The position numbers were made by a program, and so were the translations under genes. A stretch of DNA of 64,000 nucleotides from Voacanga thouarsii. Lineage: Eukaryota > Streptophyta > Magnoliopsida > Gentianales > Apocynaceae. Below are positions 51,101 through 63,749 of the stretch, one piece after another. The first letter of the stretch is position 1. Every line of letters begins with the position of its first letter. Location of the stretch: the NCBI GenBank assembly GCA_026120185.1, contig JANUWF010003367.1:1710001-1774000 (forward strand), in the 5' to 3' direction. The notes below the pieces were generated by a model, which did not search any database, had not been told where the DNA came from, and saw only the letters and a list, made by a program, of their open reading frames with translations.

Positions 51101-51540
51101 CTTTACTCTAAAAATAGAATTCTGCTCTACTTGGTAAGGTGAACTGTACCCTTTTTCTCACGACAATCCACTAAGGCATGGTTATTAGGTAACCAATCCA
51201 TCACAGGGATGATATTAAAATCTACCATGTTCAACTGTATCAAATTCACATCTAATTCTTCTTTCCCAATTCCTATCTTTCATCCCCTATGAATAAGGTT
51301 AAAAATCAAAACCTTTCTATTAGGAATAGATACCCTATAAACATTAACTAAAAGATTGGGAATGGATTTAAAGGCTTTGGCAAACTTACGGGATACAAAT
51401 GAATACGAAGCACCATAATCAAATAGCACAGAGTTAACCAGAATTGTATCTGTAGCCACATCCTCAACTGTCTTAGCCTCCACATGAGTAAGTGTGAAGA
51501 GTGTTAGACTTCTGTTTCTGAACTCCAATCTTTGGTTTCT
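48163..51540 (-). pseudogene. gypsy pol remnant: protease, RT, RNase H, integrase
   Basis: Minus-strand order: retropepsin near 51,450 (LFDYGASYSFVS, usual LFDSGA; the catalytic Asp remains), RT at about 50,900-50,350 (PFGLINVPAAFMEL; FMVVFINDILIYSPSEE), RNase H at 49,990-49,640 ([44 protein letters not shown]), integrase at about 49,150-48,520 ([50 protein letters not shown]), then the chromodomain-linked tail (RYVESYEILERI; LPPALSRLHDVFHVSQLQQY; LTYEE) at 48,494-48,190. The RT motif reads F-I-N-D instead of F-I-D-D, so catalysis is lost. Many stops and frameshifts. The last ~37 codons lie at 33,342-33,231. Confidence 0.88.
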
Positions 51541-52129
51541 GAACTTCAGTGCTTGCTTGAGCTACCCCTAGAACTGGTTCTGGGTACTGGAAGACCTTAT
51601 GTCCTTACTTCCTACATATGAAATAACTACCTGAAGCCCACATGCACTTCCCTGGATGCCTTCTGCCACAAATAGTACACTCCTTCTAAAATGTGTTGAT
51701 ATTAAAAATTGTGAAACCAAAAACATTCATCGTATGACCTCTTAAAACAGCTGGTCCTGAAGAACTAGATATGACTCTCCTCTTAGCATCAATTTGACCT
51801 ATCAGAGTTAGTCTAGTTCTTTACCCCTTACTAAACCCAGGTTTGGAACTCTGTTCATATCTGAATCCCGATTAAGAATCCTGTCCTTAGCTGAACATGG
51901 ATCTAGGCCTCTTCTTATCTCTCTCAGCATCTGACTGCTTAAATTCGCCTCAATATCTAAACTTCTCTGGTAGGCGTCCTAATAATTGTTAAGTCTGATG
52001 GCGGATAACATTCCTTGAGTTCTGGCCTGAAGTCCTTAAACAAATCTGTTAGTTCTCAAAGTGGGATCTTGAGTGATTGCAGGAGCATATTTTCTTAATA
52101 AATTAAACTTAAGTGCATAGTCATTGCAC

Positions 52130-54625
52130 TCATCTACTCCGTCTATACCAACTTGATAATTCTCTTTCTCCATCTTGAAGGTGTTTATTACTCCAAAAAA
52201 ATATTCCTAAACCTCTCCTAGGTGAAGGGTTCCTTTCCTTAGTAGTAGATAGCTTTCCCCCATTCCACCATGTTAATGCTTCCCTAACTAGAAACGGTAT
52301 TGCTACTTTGAGTTTCACTTCCATAGTGATCTTCATGGTCTCAAAATGGTGCTTCAGTTCCTCAATCTATTCCTCAACTCTCTCTGAGCCCTCACTCCTA
52401 TTAATATTGGCATTCCTATCTTTTTCATTCTCGCATATAAAGCCCTTGTCCCAGAATCATTTCTCTTAAACCTGTGCTCCTGATCCCGCTACAATCTTTA
52501 TTGTTCAGCTTGAAGTCTTAGCTGTTCCTGTTGCACCTTCATCTATTCTTGCTGTAATATTTGCTAGCTCTGCATTACTTGAGCCACCTATTGGGTATCT
52601 CTCGCGTATCATATATAGCACAGCAGAAAATTAAAACGAGATACCATCTCAGGATCTGCATTATTGTGGAAAACAATACGTAAAGAGATAAAAGGTAACA
52701 GCTTTTTTACCTTTCTTTGATCGTCTGAAGAACAAAATTTTTCTTCTTCAAGCCGAGGCGCGATTCAGCAATCCTCTTGATCAAACACCACAAGAGTTGA
52801 ACATCCAACCACTACAATCACAGTGTGTGATTATCTCTAATAGAAATCACACAGAGAAACACTCTCAAGTACCAAAATGTTTATGTGCTAGCATTAACAA
52901 TAATGGCGGCTAGGGTTTTTGTTCAAGGACAACGAGAGAGAGAAGTGAAGAGGAGAGAATCGTGTATTCTTTAGGGTTTGGAGTAGTTTTTCATTAATCA
53001 CCACAGCTAGGGTTTCGTGTGTCTCATCTATATGTTACATGAAAATCTGCTACCAAAACTAAGAATTCTAAAATAATTAGAATTTCTTAATTGTAATTGG
53101 AAACATCAAGTTCTCTCAATTACAAATTGGACAATAAATTATAGCTAATTATAATTTGATTACAACAACTTCTCTTTCTCGCAATTAACCCCACTATGTT
53201 ATCAAATAACATCTTGAATATATAATCCTCTATTGTGTGTGACCTATTAGGCTTCCCAGACAATTGATAGCGAACATGAATTAATCCAAACGTCTTTGAG
53301 ATTAATAATCCTTAATTAATTAGAATTAATCATATTGATTCTAATCAGGATTGGTTTATTAATTCGTCAATTAATAAACTCATATTCCCAGATCATGAGC
53401 GGTATCTAACAACACATCATGACTCAAGTGGCTTGACATGAACCATTTAATAACAAACTACAGTGCAATTAAATCATTTCACCATATAATATCTCATTCG
53501 GTTTGGAGTACGGAATTAGTGCCAACTCCCTCCAGAATATATTAATTCTGGCTCGAATATAATAGTACTTGTACCAGGAATCCACTACTCTAGATGTGTA
53601 TCAATTAGAACTATTTCCAATACACAGATGCCTTGACCAAGGATTTCTCGAATAGTAATTCCTACAATGAGCCATAAGATATTCACCCCTACTATTAGGA
53701 GTAGTGAATCATTTATTGACCTTCTCAACTCTTTTCGTTCATTTCACAATGTACCCAATATCCATCTCATAGGCGGCCCTCGATCTGGCTCCAGAGATTA
53801 GAATCAAAGCACAATGTTCAGCAAATAAAGTACCTTAGAGATCTCAAATCTAAGGATATTACACGTTTGCTATATTGAGATTATATCATTAGCACTAAAT
53901 AGTTATTCATGTGATTATCTCATAGCTAGATCATCCAATGAACTTGTTCCATTAACAAGCATTCATATGTTAACTTTGAGTATCTCAATACTCATGGATA
54001 TGAAAACCACCGCCTGATCAAATCAGGAAGTCTAATACATGCTAGTCTTAACGCATTAATGATGTCCAGTCTTATTAATACTATGACTAGAGACTATTTA
54101 AGTACTAACACTATACAGTGTAGTAGGAATCTCATATCATGATTTCTTTAACACAGTGTTGTACTATGGACTTTATCTAACAGTTATTTTACACAAAAGT
54201 AAATAAAAGAAATTGTAAGATAAATAATGTCTTTTGTTAAAATAAAATGTGTCATATACAATGTACAAGTGATTGCCTCTAGCGCAGAACACTAACACCA
54301 CCATAGCTAAAATAGTGGGCATGTCTACAGGTGTACCAACTCGCAGCACAACTGATGGAATAAAAATGGGCACCCTACTTGGAAGGTTCATCGAAGCTGA
54401 AGGTGGCTTGCTGGTAATTGGTAGTGGTATAAAAGATGGAGGCGAAGGTAGGCTGACTTTAGTAGAAGGTCCTCCCGAAACACTATGAAGAGCTAACATG
54501 GTAACAGATGAGCTCTGACTCTAGACTGCCCTGCTGGCCTGTTATTGAGCCCTTGTGGCTGTTAGTCCATCTCTGCAACTATCCCCAGCACCATCCTGAA
54601 CGTTTCTTTTGTTACCAGGTGCCAT
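52130..54625 (-). pseudogene. gypsy gag remnant, split by a solo LTR
   Basis: It begins at ATG 54,625 (MAPGNKRN), runs through a proline/serine-rich N-part (SLPSPPSFIPLPITSKPPSA) to ILAM at about 54,305, then continues after the 1.7 kb insertion as VAQVMQS at about 52,587. A glutamine-rich coiled stretch (QEQLRLQAEQ) and a capsid piece with WWNGGKL near 52,265 follow. Removing the insertion and one CCACC copy restores the reading frame exactly at the junction. In-frame stops occur on both sides, so gag is dead. An AAT microsatellite sits just upstream. Confidence 0.72.
52589..54297. mobile_element. solo LTR-like insertion in gypsy gag, 1,709 bp, CCACC duplication
   Basis: CCACC flanks it on both sides (52,584-52,588 and 54,298-54,302). 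The right end is ACTAACA; the left begins TATTGGG where TGTTGGG would be expected, one mutation from a canonical TG...CA border. It has no coding domain and no second LTR. On the minus strand it starts TGTTAGTGTTCTGCGC. Size and ends resemble the 46,430-47,866 solo LTR, perhaps a related copia family. Confidence 0.78.
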
Positions 54626-54671
54626 CTAGTGATCTACAAGTTATGCATGATAAAATAATAGGAAGAAAGGA

Positions 54672-54799
<128 letters not shown>

Positions 54800-54973
54800 A
54801 ACAAACAATCTCAGAATAGCCTAAGATATTTCTTGTACTTCTACCCATCTCCAAAATTCAATCTAAGGATATAATACTTAATTCCTTACTTATTTCACAT
54901 AAAATTTAAGCTTAAAAGGTCATAACATATTTCTCTTATTAAAATTTAAGCTTAAAAGAGTCATAAACCTATT

Positions 54974-54989
54974 GGCTTTGATACCACTA
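54974..54989 (-). other. gypsy primer-binding site
   Basis: On the minus strand TAGTGGTATCAAAGCC follows the 5' LTR end (GCATGACA) by two bases. It is close to the initiator tRNA-Met complement TGGTATCAGAGC used by many plant LTR elements. Confidence 0.75.
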
Positions 54990-54991
54990 AA

Positions 54992-56829
54992 TGTCATGCT
55001 CGTGACCAGGTATGACATGGCAATATCCCAAAAAGAATGTCGAACCTTGACAAACCAACTAATTCTGTGTACTCAAAAAAATATGATAAGTTGACATTAA
55101 ATGAAATTAAAATACATTGTCTCCAAAATCCCAATTAATATCTAAGAAATATAAATGCTGAATTTAAAGCATTAACTCTAAAGACATTCCAAGCAAAATA
55201 AATTCAATTCTTAACCTAGACTTAATAATTTAAAAGCCAGTCAAAGTCTAAAATTCCATCATTCTAAATATTCCTCAAACCATTCTTCTAACTTGTCTTC
55301 ATATAATTGGAAACCTACAGAATAATAATTACAGAGTGAGCTCACTAGTTCAGTAAGGACAAATAGCTTATTGGGATTGAGTATGTTATAAAAATATTAG
55401 TTTTACAAAGGTTAACAAAAAAAAAAAAAAAACAATATCGTAAAACATTCAAGAATTTCTTTCTAGCAATGCAAAAGCCATACTTAAAACAAAAGTCGCA
55501 GTGGATGTTAGCTTTAGCATACAAAGAATATATATACTTCAAACATTAGCCGCAACAGGGTTGGCTCCTCTATGAAACAGAGCTTTTTTTTTTTTAATTT
55601 TACTATTATTTCATTTTTTTAATTGATGCGAGGTCATGAATAGTATCTCTCATCAAACAACCAAAACAAGCCTTCTGTTAACATAAATGAAGTGGGGGCA
55701 TGATTGGTCTCACAATGGACCAAAAACAAACACAAAAGTAATGCTCACAAAAACTAATTTTAGTTTTTTTTCTTTGGTTGGGAACATCAGTCCCCACATT
55801 GAGCAGCATACCTAGAATGGCAAACACAGGCTATACAATCACTTCAAACCTGATGCTGCCTCAACAAATTTTTTTTTCCTTTATTAAAAAAAAACTTCAG
55901 TAAAGTGAGACTAAAAGAAGCGAAAACCTCAAAAACAACTGAAAAATTAGGTATATAATAGCAGAAAGACCAGAATAATAGCAGGTATTATATCCCCCTA
56001 GTAAGGGCCAGACAGAAAATTAGGTATTATACCCTTCTAGCCATGGGCTAGTACACAGAACTGTTTAGGGATTACCCACCATCACCACCCTCAAGCATCA
56101 GACAACTTACATATCTGAATTCAATACAAAATAGAAATTTTCATGAAAACCATAAATTTAGTATAGAACACTCATATTAACCTTATCATTAGAATTATCT
56201 AAAATATCATACTCAATCCAATTTATATACTAACATAAGTTTTCATGAATTTCATAGCAAAAGGAAACTAAAGTAGAAACTAGAACCAAAAATAAATGGA
56301 AAGTGCAGAAAAGCTAAATCCCCTTACCAGAGATTGCCAGAAGTTACAATTTAGCAATTTAGACAACTCCTAAACACCACAACAATTCTTGAAGCACCTA
56401 CAAGCTCAGACATCAAGAACTCTATCAGAACCAACAGAACTAAAAAATTCCTAACCTAGAATCCTACAACTCTAGTCTCAATCTTAGAATTAAAAACCCT
56501 AGATACCTATTAGATCCTAACAAAAGTATGGTGGAATTCAAAATTACCTAAATCCGTAGCCTCAAGCTCCACTTCTTCCCCTAGCACCTCTTCTATGCTA
56601 TTCTTCTTTTCCCCCCAGTGCCTTTGCAACGTTGGTATAATTCAATCAGAAAAATAACATAATTGACAAACCCAATAAAAGTAAATCAGTCTTAATAATA
56701 AGTTAATTGTTAACAAACCCCTAAATTAATTCCTCTAATAATTAAGCCCCCACACCACGTGGGCTTAAATACAAACAAAAGTAACTATAAAAAGAAAGAG
56801 CCCAAGGTGAAAAGAGTCGTGGGCTCACA
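54992..56829 (-). repeat. 5' LTR of the gypsy element
   Basis: On the minus strand it starts TGTGAGCCCACGACTC and ends CACGAGCATGACA. It is colinear over its length with the two halves of the LTR at 26,011-33,219. It is uninterrupted, 1,838 bp, and has no gene. Confidence 0.87.
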
Positions 56830-58194
56830 AAGCTTCCAAAGACTTGATAACTAAGAGCTCGTGAATCTAACTGCACTCTGGAAAGATTTGATTACTTCTT
56901 ATAACTAATTTCTATTTTATTCGTACTAACTAATGTTTATTTAGTTAATAAATATATCTATACAATAGGTATAATAGTAAATTAATCAAAATAAAAAAAT
57001 ATCTCTCTTAAATTTATCACAATAAAGAATATTTCTCTTTCATTTTTTTTTAAAACAACCGAACATAATGAAGTATTATATTTGGTTGGAGTGAAAAAAA
57101 GGTGGAAAAGATGAGAGAACATAAATCTAGACAAAAATTGATAATATACGTTATTTGGTTAAGAAAAAAAGATGAAGCAGAAGTAAATTTGGAAGGGACG
57201 TAAGAAAAAAAGTCCATGTAAATGTGGATGGATTGTGCCGTAAATCAAAATAATATTTGTCACTTATTTCCTTTCTATTTCAACCAAAAAAGAAGTAAAT
57301 TATATTTACTTTTCTTGATGGAAATAAAAGTTCCATGTCCTCTCCCCTTCCTCCTTTATGAACCAAATATAGGATAAGTTTTATTGGGATGAAAAGTAAA
57401 ACGTACTTGAGGAGAGAAGTAAATGTTGAAGAAAAATCCTATATTTAATTGGAGTCAACAAATTTTCTCCTCTAATTTTAGAGGAGTTGGGAAGTAAATG
57501 AGGTTAAAAGATAAATATATCATTTTTCACAGTTTTTAATTATTAAAAAAATATAATATATATAATAATAAATTTAGTGTAATGGAAAATATTTCATTTA
57601 CTTTCCTTCTATCCCAACCAAATAAGATAGAAATAAATGTAATTTACTTCCTTTAGTAAAACTAAAAGTATCACTTTCCCTTTCTTCTTCTCCTTTGTAG
57701 ACCTAATTATGGTTCTTTTTTTTAACGGTTCGAATATGAAACTGAACCATAGTCAACAGTCCAAAAATTAGTGACCATTGTTCACAATAGAAATTGTAAA
57801 TCAAAACTGTGGTTTATAGTTGAATTAAAATTGAGGTTTTCTCAACCGGCAACTAGGCATGATCCTAATAGGCTAACCTGCGATTACCAGTTGGCCAACT
57901 GGCGGTTGATGGTTTGCCTTTTTTGGCCAACTTCAACCGTAAATCCCCATCCCTAGTTTGGCAGTTGGTGGTTGTAGTTGTAGTTAAGAAACTGCTAGTT
58001 TGGCAATTTTGTTTTTGTTTTTATTTTTTGAATTTTTAAAGAAGTTTTTAGAATGCAAAAAGTATAAAAATGATTTAAAAATAGTTAAAAATATAAGATA
58101 TAAAAAAAAGTTTGAACTTAATTTAAATTTAATAAAATCAAGCTACCTACATATCCTTTTAGGATGTAGAGGAGTCAAAATTCGCGTGGTTATC
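56830..58194. other. repeat-rich flank, no gene
   Basis: AT-rich DNA with poly-purine phrases such as ggttggagtgaaaaaaagg repeated with variation at 57,090-57,180 and 57,440-57,490, matching phrases near 23,880. From about 57,715 to 57,990 there is a subterminal-type stretch with aacggttcg, caaccgg and ggcggttg variants, which I take as the 3' end of the adjoining hAT element. Confidence 0.4.
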
Positions 58195-59420
58195 TTATCT
58201 TTGGTGATCCTCATTCTCAGTTGTACTTATAGTTCTTTTAGTGTCTACGTTTAAAAATTCGTTGACGTCTGACTGCATATTTTGTTGTTGACAATCTTCG
58301 ATTCTAATCCAATCATCTAAACGTGATTGAATTTCAACAACCTCTGGTGACATTCTTGAGCAAGCTTTGCTCAAAATGTTTCCTCTAGTAGTAAAGGCTT
58401 GTTCTACCGCAATGATTGAAATGGGAACAACAAGAATCTCCTTAGCCATTAGTGATACAATAAGAAATTTATTCCCATTTTCGACCCACCATTTTAATAT
58501 ATCAAAATTTTCACCTATATCACTCCATTTCAAATTCTATCATGGAACTTAAAGATCTTCTTGATCATGTTTCACCTTTCTAACATAAGAAGCTTTATTT
58601 TGTTAATCCTTTCAAATTTGAATACTGGATTTTCAATATTTTGAGTTGTTTGGACAGCTACACCATACATTCTGGACTATTCATTATATAAGTCACAAAA
58701 AATATTCTTTACACCGGCTATTATACAAGAAATATCAAGAAGGGATATAAAATCCTGAGTACTACTATCGCCATCATCATTATTATAGTTATTATTATCT
58801 TTTGAAAATAAAGAATTATAATAACAAGTAAGATAATCTTGTAAACCGTCCATTCTCATATATAGATCAAGAACACTAACAACTAAATTAAGGTAAACTA
58901 TTTCTAAATAATATTTTAACTATTTAGTTTTTATAGGATTAATAGAAGGAGACAAAAAAGCATCACTAGAATTTTTATTAAAAGCACTACACATTCTTGA
59001 ATAATTAAATGTGTAGTAGGGTAATAAATATCAAATAAATTATAAGTAACATCATTAAATATTTTTAAAATATTTAAAATACATTCACAAAAATTCTATT
59101 GTTAATGAAATAAATGAGTTCCAACAATTCTATTTGGGAAAAAAACACATATAAATTCTTTATATAGAAAAGATTTATTTAGCAATTCATATGTTGAATT
59201 CTATCTATGTGGGACATCTTTTGAAAATTAGTTGGGTTTCATACAATTACATCTACAAAATTGGCTCCATTCTTTTTTAGCGGCAGGCTTAAGCCATAAA
59301 TAAGAAAAAGCGGCTTTTATTGGTTGCATATAAAAATTAAGACTTTTTAAACCATTATGTACGCATATGTTTAAAAAATGGCATATACATCCAACATTGA
59401 AAACATTTATCTCCAAAAGT
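58195..59420 (-). pseudogene. hAT-superfamily transposase remnant
   Basis: The minus strand carries scattered pieces of an Ac-type transposase: an RCCAHILNL-like piece (GCICHFLNICVHNGLKSL, about 59,390-59,335), a middle piece with DYLTCYYNSLF (about 58,840), and a well-kept dimerisation domain at 58,530-58,290 (DILKWWVENGNKF, LMAKEILVVPISIIAVEQAF, LSKACSRMSPEVVEIQSRLD). The last is the C-terminal region essential for hAT oligomerisation. The ATG at 58,533 is only the first in this open stretch, not the gene's start. Stops and shifts separate the pieces and no N-terminal BED finger is seen. Confidence 0.78.
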
Positions 59421-61161
59421 TTGGCTCAATTAAATTTTTAAGACTAGTAATTGAGGCACTATTTGCACTAGCATTATAAAAAAAAAAATCTTATTCACTA
59501 AACTATATTCTTCTAGAATAATAATTAACAGTTGACAAATATTTTTAGTAGAATGTGAATTATATCAAAAGAAAATTTATTAAATTTTCTATAGATATTT
59601 TAATTTGACACTACAAGAAAAATATGTTGTTATGGCAGGAGGAAATATTGTAATAAGGGTCTGTTGTGACATTTTTTATTTTGTGATATTGACATGAAAT
59701 GTTCTCTAAAATGCCATTGCTATAGTCGCTGAGGACATTAACAAATGTCCTAATAGGTACATCTATTGTAACATGTACAACTATTATATAAGACATCGTA
59801 TTAAAACCTTTTGTCATGTTACAAAAGGGCCTGATAACTACCAAAATTCAAATCTTATATTAACATTTTAAAAGTATCATAATAACTAACATGTATAATG
59901 ACATTTACAACTGTCAGTCAAAGCTCTTCTTATAATATTTTGTTGTGTTATATAAGTGCTTACCAATGGTTGCCAATCGTTAAATTCAAATCTACAGAAA
60001 CGTTTATAAATGTCATAATAACTTTTGACAACTTTAAATTATATTACACTTTATAAGTATTTGTGACATTTTATACTGTCACTCTTATTTTTATGACATG
60101 TTTTTTAAACTTAATATAATAACAATTTTTAAATTTCCATCATGCGTTAAGTATGTTTAGATTTCTTTGAAATGTTACCTATAATGATATTGCCAACCTG
60201 TCACTACATTTTTTTTATGACATTTTAGTTCTTACATATATTAATTACCAAATATAATAAAATAAATTTAAAGCCTTTAACATAATATAAAATCATATTA
60301 AAGCCAAAATAAAATGTTTGCATACAATATGAAGTATAGTACTGTGTATATATACATCAAGGAAGTCATCAAAACTATATAATCCAAAATAATATCTCAA
60401 TGTATCCATTAAGACAAAATTCTATGAATATCTAAATGTTTCCATTTAGCCAAATGGCCTACTGTACTTCCTTCATATGCAACATCAAAATAACTTGTAG
60501 CAAAATATTCCTTTAGTCCCATTCGTTTCGAGCCCTGCAAACTTGCCATTATAAATAGCATACATTCAAGTTAGATAAAATTAGAATTTTGATAATCAAG
60601 CTATTTCTCTAATTTGAGCATAACAAAAGATTAAACACAAAGGAAAAGAGTAATGTTCAACATATCCCTCTTCCTACCCGTTGTAAACACAACTAGAATT
60701 CTAGACAGAAGTATATCCTAGGCTTGAGCATCAAAAGTAAACACATCTTCTAGCATTCCCACTTCTTCCTTGAATCACCTTGAAATTTAGTGAACTTAAA
60801 ATTTGCTCAACACCAACTACATCCATCTATTTTTTGAAGATGCAAAAGAAAGGATTAAAAAAAATGAGTAATTAAAAAGAAACAACTTAAATATCTATTA
60901 AAGATATCTTTTATTCACTAAAGTGAATAGCCCAAACAAACAAGAAGGGAAGAATATATATCCTATATTAGTCATATTGGCAAACATTAAGCTGCCTTAT
61001 ATTGAACTATAAGTTCTCAAAGGTAAATATTCTAAAACTGCCTTACAAGACACACCCAAGAACTTTCTTAGACTGTTAAAATTTTTGCTGCACTTGTTTG
61101 TTAACTAAGAAGAACTAACTAAATTGTAATCCACAAATATATAATTCTAACAAAGAGAGAT

Positions 61162-62060
61162 TGCATAAAATAGGTTGACAAAACTCCACTTTTTTTCATA
61201 GGCAATTATAGAATTCCTTCACTATCTCATAAACAAAACCATAGCCCACAAAAAATCAAAATACAACAAAATCATAGCCCACAAAAAATCAAAACACAAC
61301 ATGAGCATCACGAAAATGGGAGCCCAAACATCATTTCCATACAATGTTGTTAATACAACAATATATAGTAGCAATAAGTATATTCCACAAAGAAAAGAAA
61401 ACATAATGCTATGTTACCATATCTCAACATTTCAAGTCATAATACACCCAACATGATATAGCTGAAGATACTATTTTTGCAAAAAGAGACTGCATAAAAA
61501 AAGTTAACAAAACTCCACTTTTTCATCCAAGATTTTACAAAATTCCTTCACTATCTCATAAACAAAATCATAGCTCACAAAAAATTAAACCTCAACAAAA
61601 CCATAGCCTACGAAAAATCAGAACACAACATGAGCATCACGAAAATGGGAGCCCAAATATCATTTCCCTATAATGCTGTTAATTTAGCATTTTATAGCAG
61701 CAATAAGTATATTCCACAAAGAAGAGAAAACATAATGTTGTATTGACATATCTCAACATTTCAAGCCATGATACACCCAACATGATATGGCTGAAAATAC
61801 TATTTTTGCAAAGAGAGACTGCATAAAAAAAGTTAACAAAACTCCACATTTTTCATCCAAGATTTTACAGAATTCCTTCACCATCTCATAAACAAAACCA
61901 TAGCCCACAAAAAACCAAGCCTCAATAAAACCATAGCCCACAAAAAATTAGAACACAACACTACATAAAAAAGGATGAAAAAACTCCACATTTGTCGTAG
62001 GCTATTACAAAATTCCACACATACACATAAACAAAACTATAGCCCATAAAAAAAAGTAGA
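61162..62060. repeat. ~329 bp tandem repeat, two full units and a shortened third
   Basis: The phrase tgcataaaa-gttaacaaaactccact starts units at 61,162, 61,491 and 61,820, a period of 329. Shared parts include atgagcatcacgaaaatggg and ataagtatattccacaaaga in the first two, and catctcataaacaaaaccat in all three. A fourth start at about 61,962 comes early, so the third unit is internally shortened. Within units a catagcccacaaaaaatcaa phrase is itself doubled. Confidence 0.85.
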
Positions 62061-62452
62061 AAACTGATCACAGCTTTCTACCATCAAAAGAATCATACCA
62101 AGCTTGTTGGCCATGTAATAGGAGAACTGTGAGCATCTTCTATTGTTTTTAGAAGTGAGTATAAACGAATCAATGGCTCATTACGAGAATATGGTTGAAT
62201 GATATCAATCTCAAACCAATCTTATCCCAAGGCATGTGGGCCAACCATCTTTTCAGGGTCCAAACTCCTAATAAGTGCAGTTGCAACTATTTTTGAAGGA
62301 CCCCTTATGCTCAAGACTAAAACAGTAGCATGTACCTAACGAAAATAGACAAATAGCCAAATAGTAACAAAAATGTGATCAGTTTAGTTAGAGTAAAACA
62401 ACCAAAATTCTATGGAGCCATTGAGCTTGAATATGAAAAATAAATCAAATAG

Positions 62453-62773
62453 CTATTTCATATAAGATGTGATTCCACAAGTGTAAGATAATAGTACTCT
62501 TAATATATTGGTTATGTTAGTTGGGATAGTTTGCTGGTTTGACTTTAGTGATCCAACTCTTGACTGATTTGACATGTTGTTGTTGTTCTGTGCCATATTC
62601 ACACAAACTTCAACTAGCAGTCTACCTTGTTCCCTAATGAGTTTTGCTTGCTCTTTAGCTTGTTCCTCGAGCCTCACTATCTTATTCTTTTGTTCAGCCA
62701 TGATAATATGTTGAGTACTACAACTTGGAATTTCGCCCGAAAGATCCGATGGTGCAACACCTCCACTGCACAT
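62453..62773 (-). pseudogene. coiled-coil fragment of the second CACTA element's TNP1-like gene
   Basis: Codons read MAEQKNKIVRLEEQAKEQAK, then LIREQGRLLVEV and an Asn-rich stretch. This resembles the C-terminal coiled coil of plant Transposase_24/TNP1-like proteins and lies in the matching place relative to the TNP2 fragment. The 5' exons were not identified. Confidence 0.5.
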
Positions 62774-63749
62774 TTAAATCCGACCATTCATCTCTGGTCC
62801 CATTACTTGTGAGAAAATGTCATCAAGCCCAATTTCATCAATGGAGTTAGGTGAAAGTTCACTTCTTTTCACACTCATCAAGTTATGTAACCCAAAAAAA
62901 AAGTGCTTATTAATTATGATGAAAGAAGTTAAAAACTAAATGATAAATTATGGTGAAACATGTACTAATGTATTTGTAATCTCGCTATTTCATGATTTCC
63001 CACTAGAGTTCGTAAAGCACTCCTCGAATATTTTAGCTTGGGATGGCTGACGCCCTAATTTCTTGGCCTGTATACAAAACAATTTAATCAAAGGATTTTC
63101 TTATGTATATAACTTTTTTTGATTCATGGGCAAAAATGCTATAAAATGATATAACTTGAAATTTCTTAGATGCATAAAGCATATCACTATCAATGAATAA
63201 GAAATGTATCTCTATCTTGAGTTGACACACTAAAATAATATCCATGCCAAGTTGATTGGATATTTAAAGAATTGCAAACAACGAATTTCCAGAAAACTAG
63301 CAGTTGGCCATCGTTCACCTAGTTGAGGAAGCTATTTGTTGATAACAAACAATTAATCTTAATAACAGCAATCCAACCTAAAATTATTTTCTTTCATTTT
63401 TCCCTTTCTTATTATTATTTTGGTACCCCTTTGTATTGGAAAGGGGAAGGGGTATAGAGGAATTTAAGCTGAACTTAATTATCCAGCTCTTCAGAAACTG
63501 AACTTAAAGCCCTAGACAAAGCAATCTGATTAGTTTTGAGGCCACATTCGTATAGTACAGACTAAAGTGAATAAAATATGATGAAGCAGATTAAAAGAAT
63601 TTATGCCTATACAAAAGCATCTTTGCATTTGATGTCCTAATGTTCACATGGTAATTCTAACTTTTAATTGATCTCATCACTATTTTAACTCCCCATTCTT
63701 ATCCTGACTTGTAAATGAAACCCACTAAGCTGTATTATCCATCATTAAG

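Noticed and set aside
61222..61941. Small minus-strand frames with repeated FLWAMVL/GYGF phrases
   Set aside because: They arise from the 329 bp tandem repeat; no family match.
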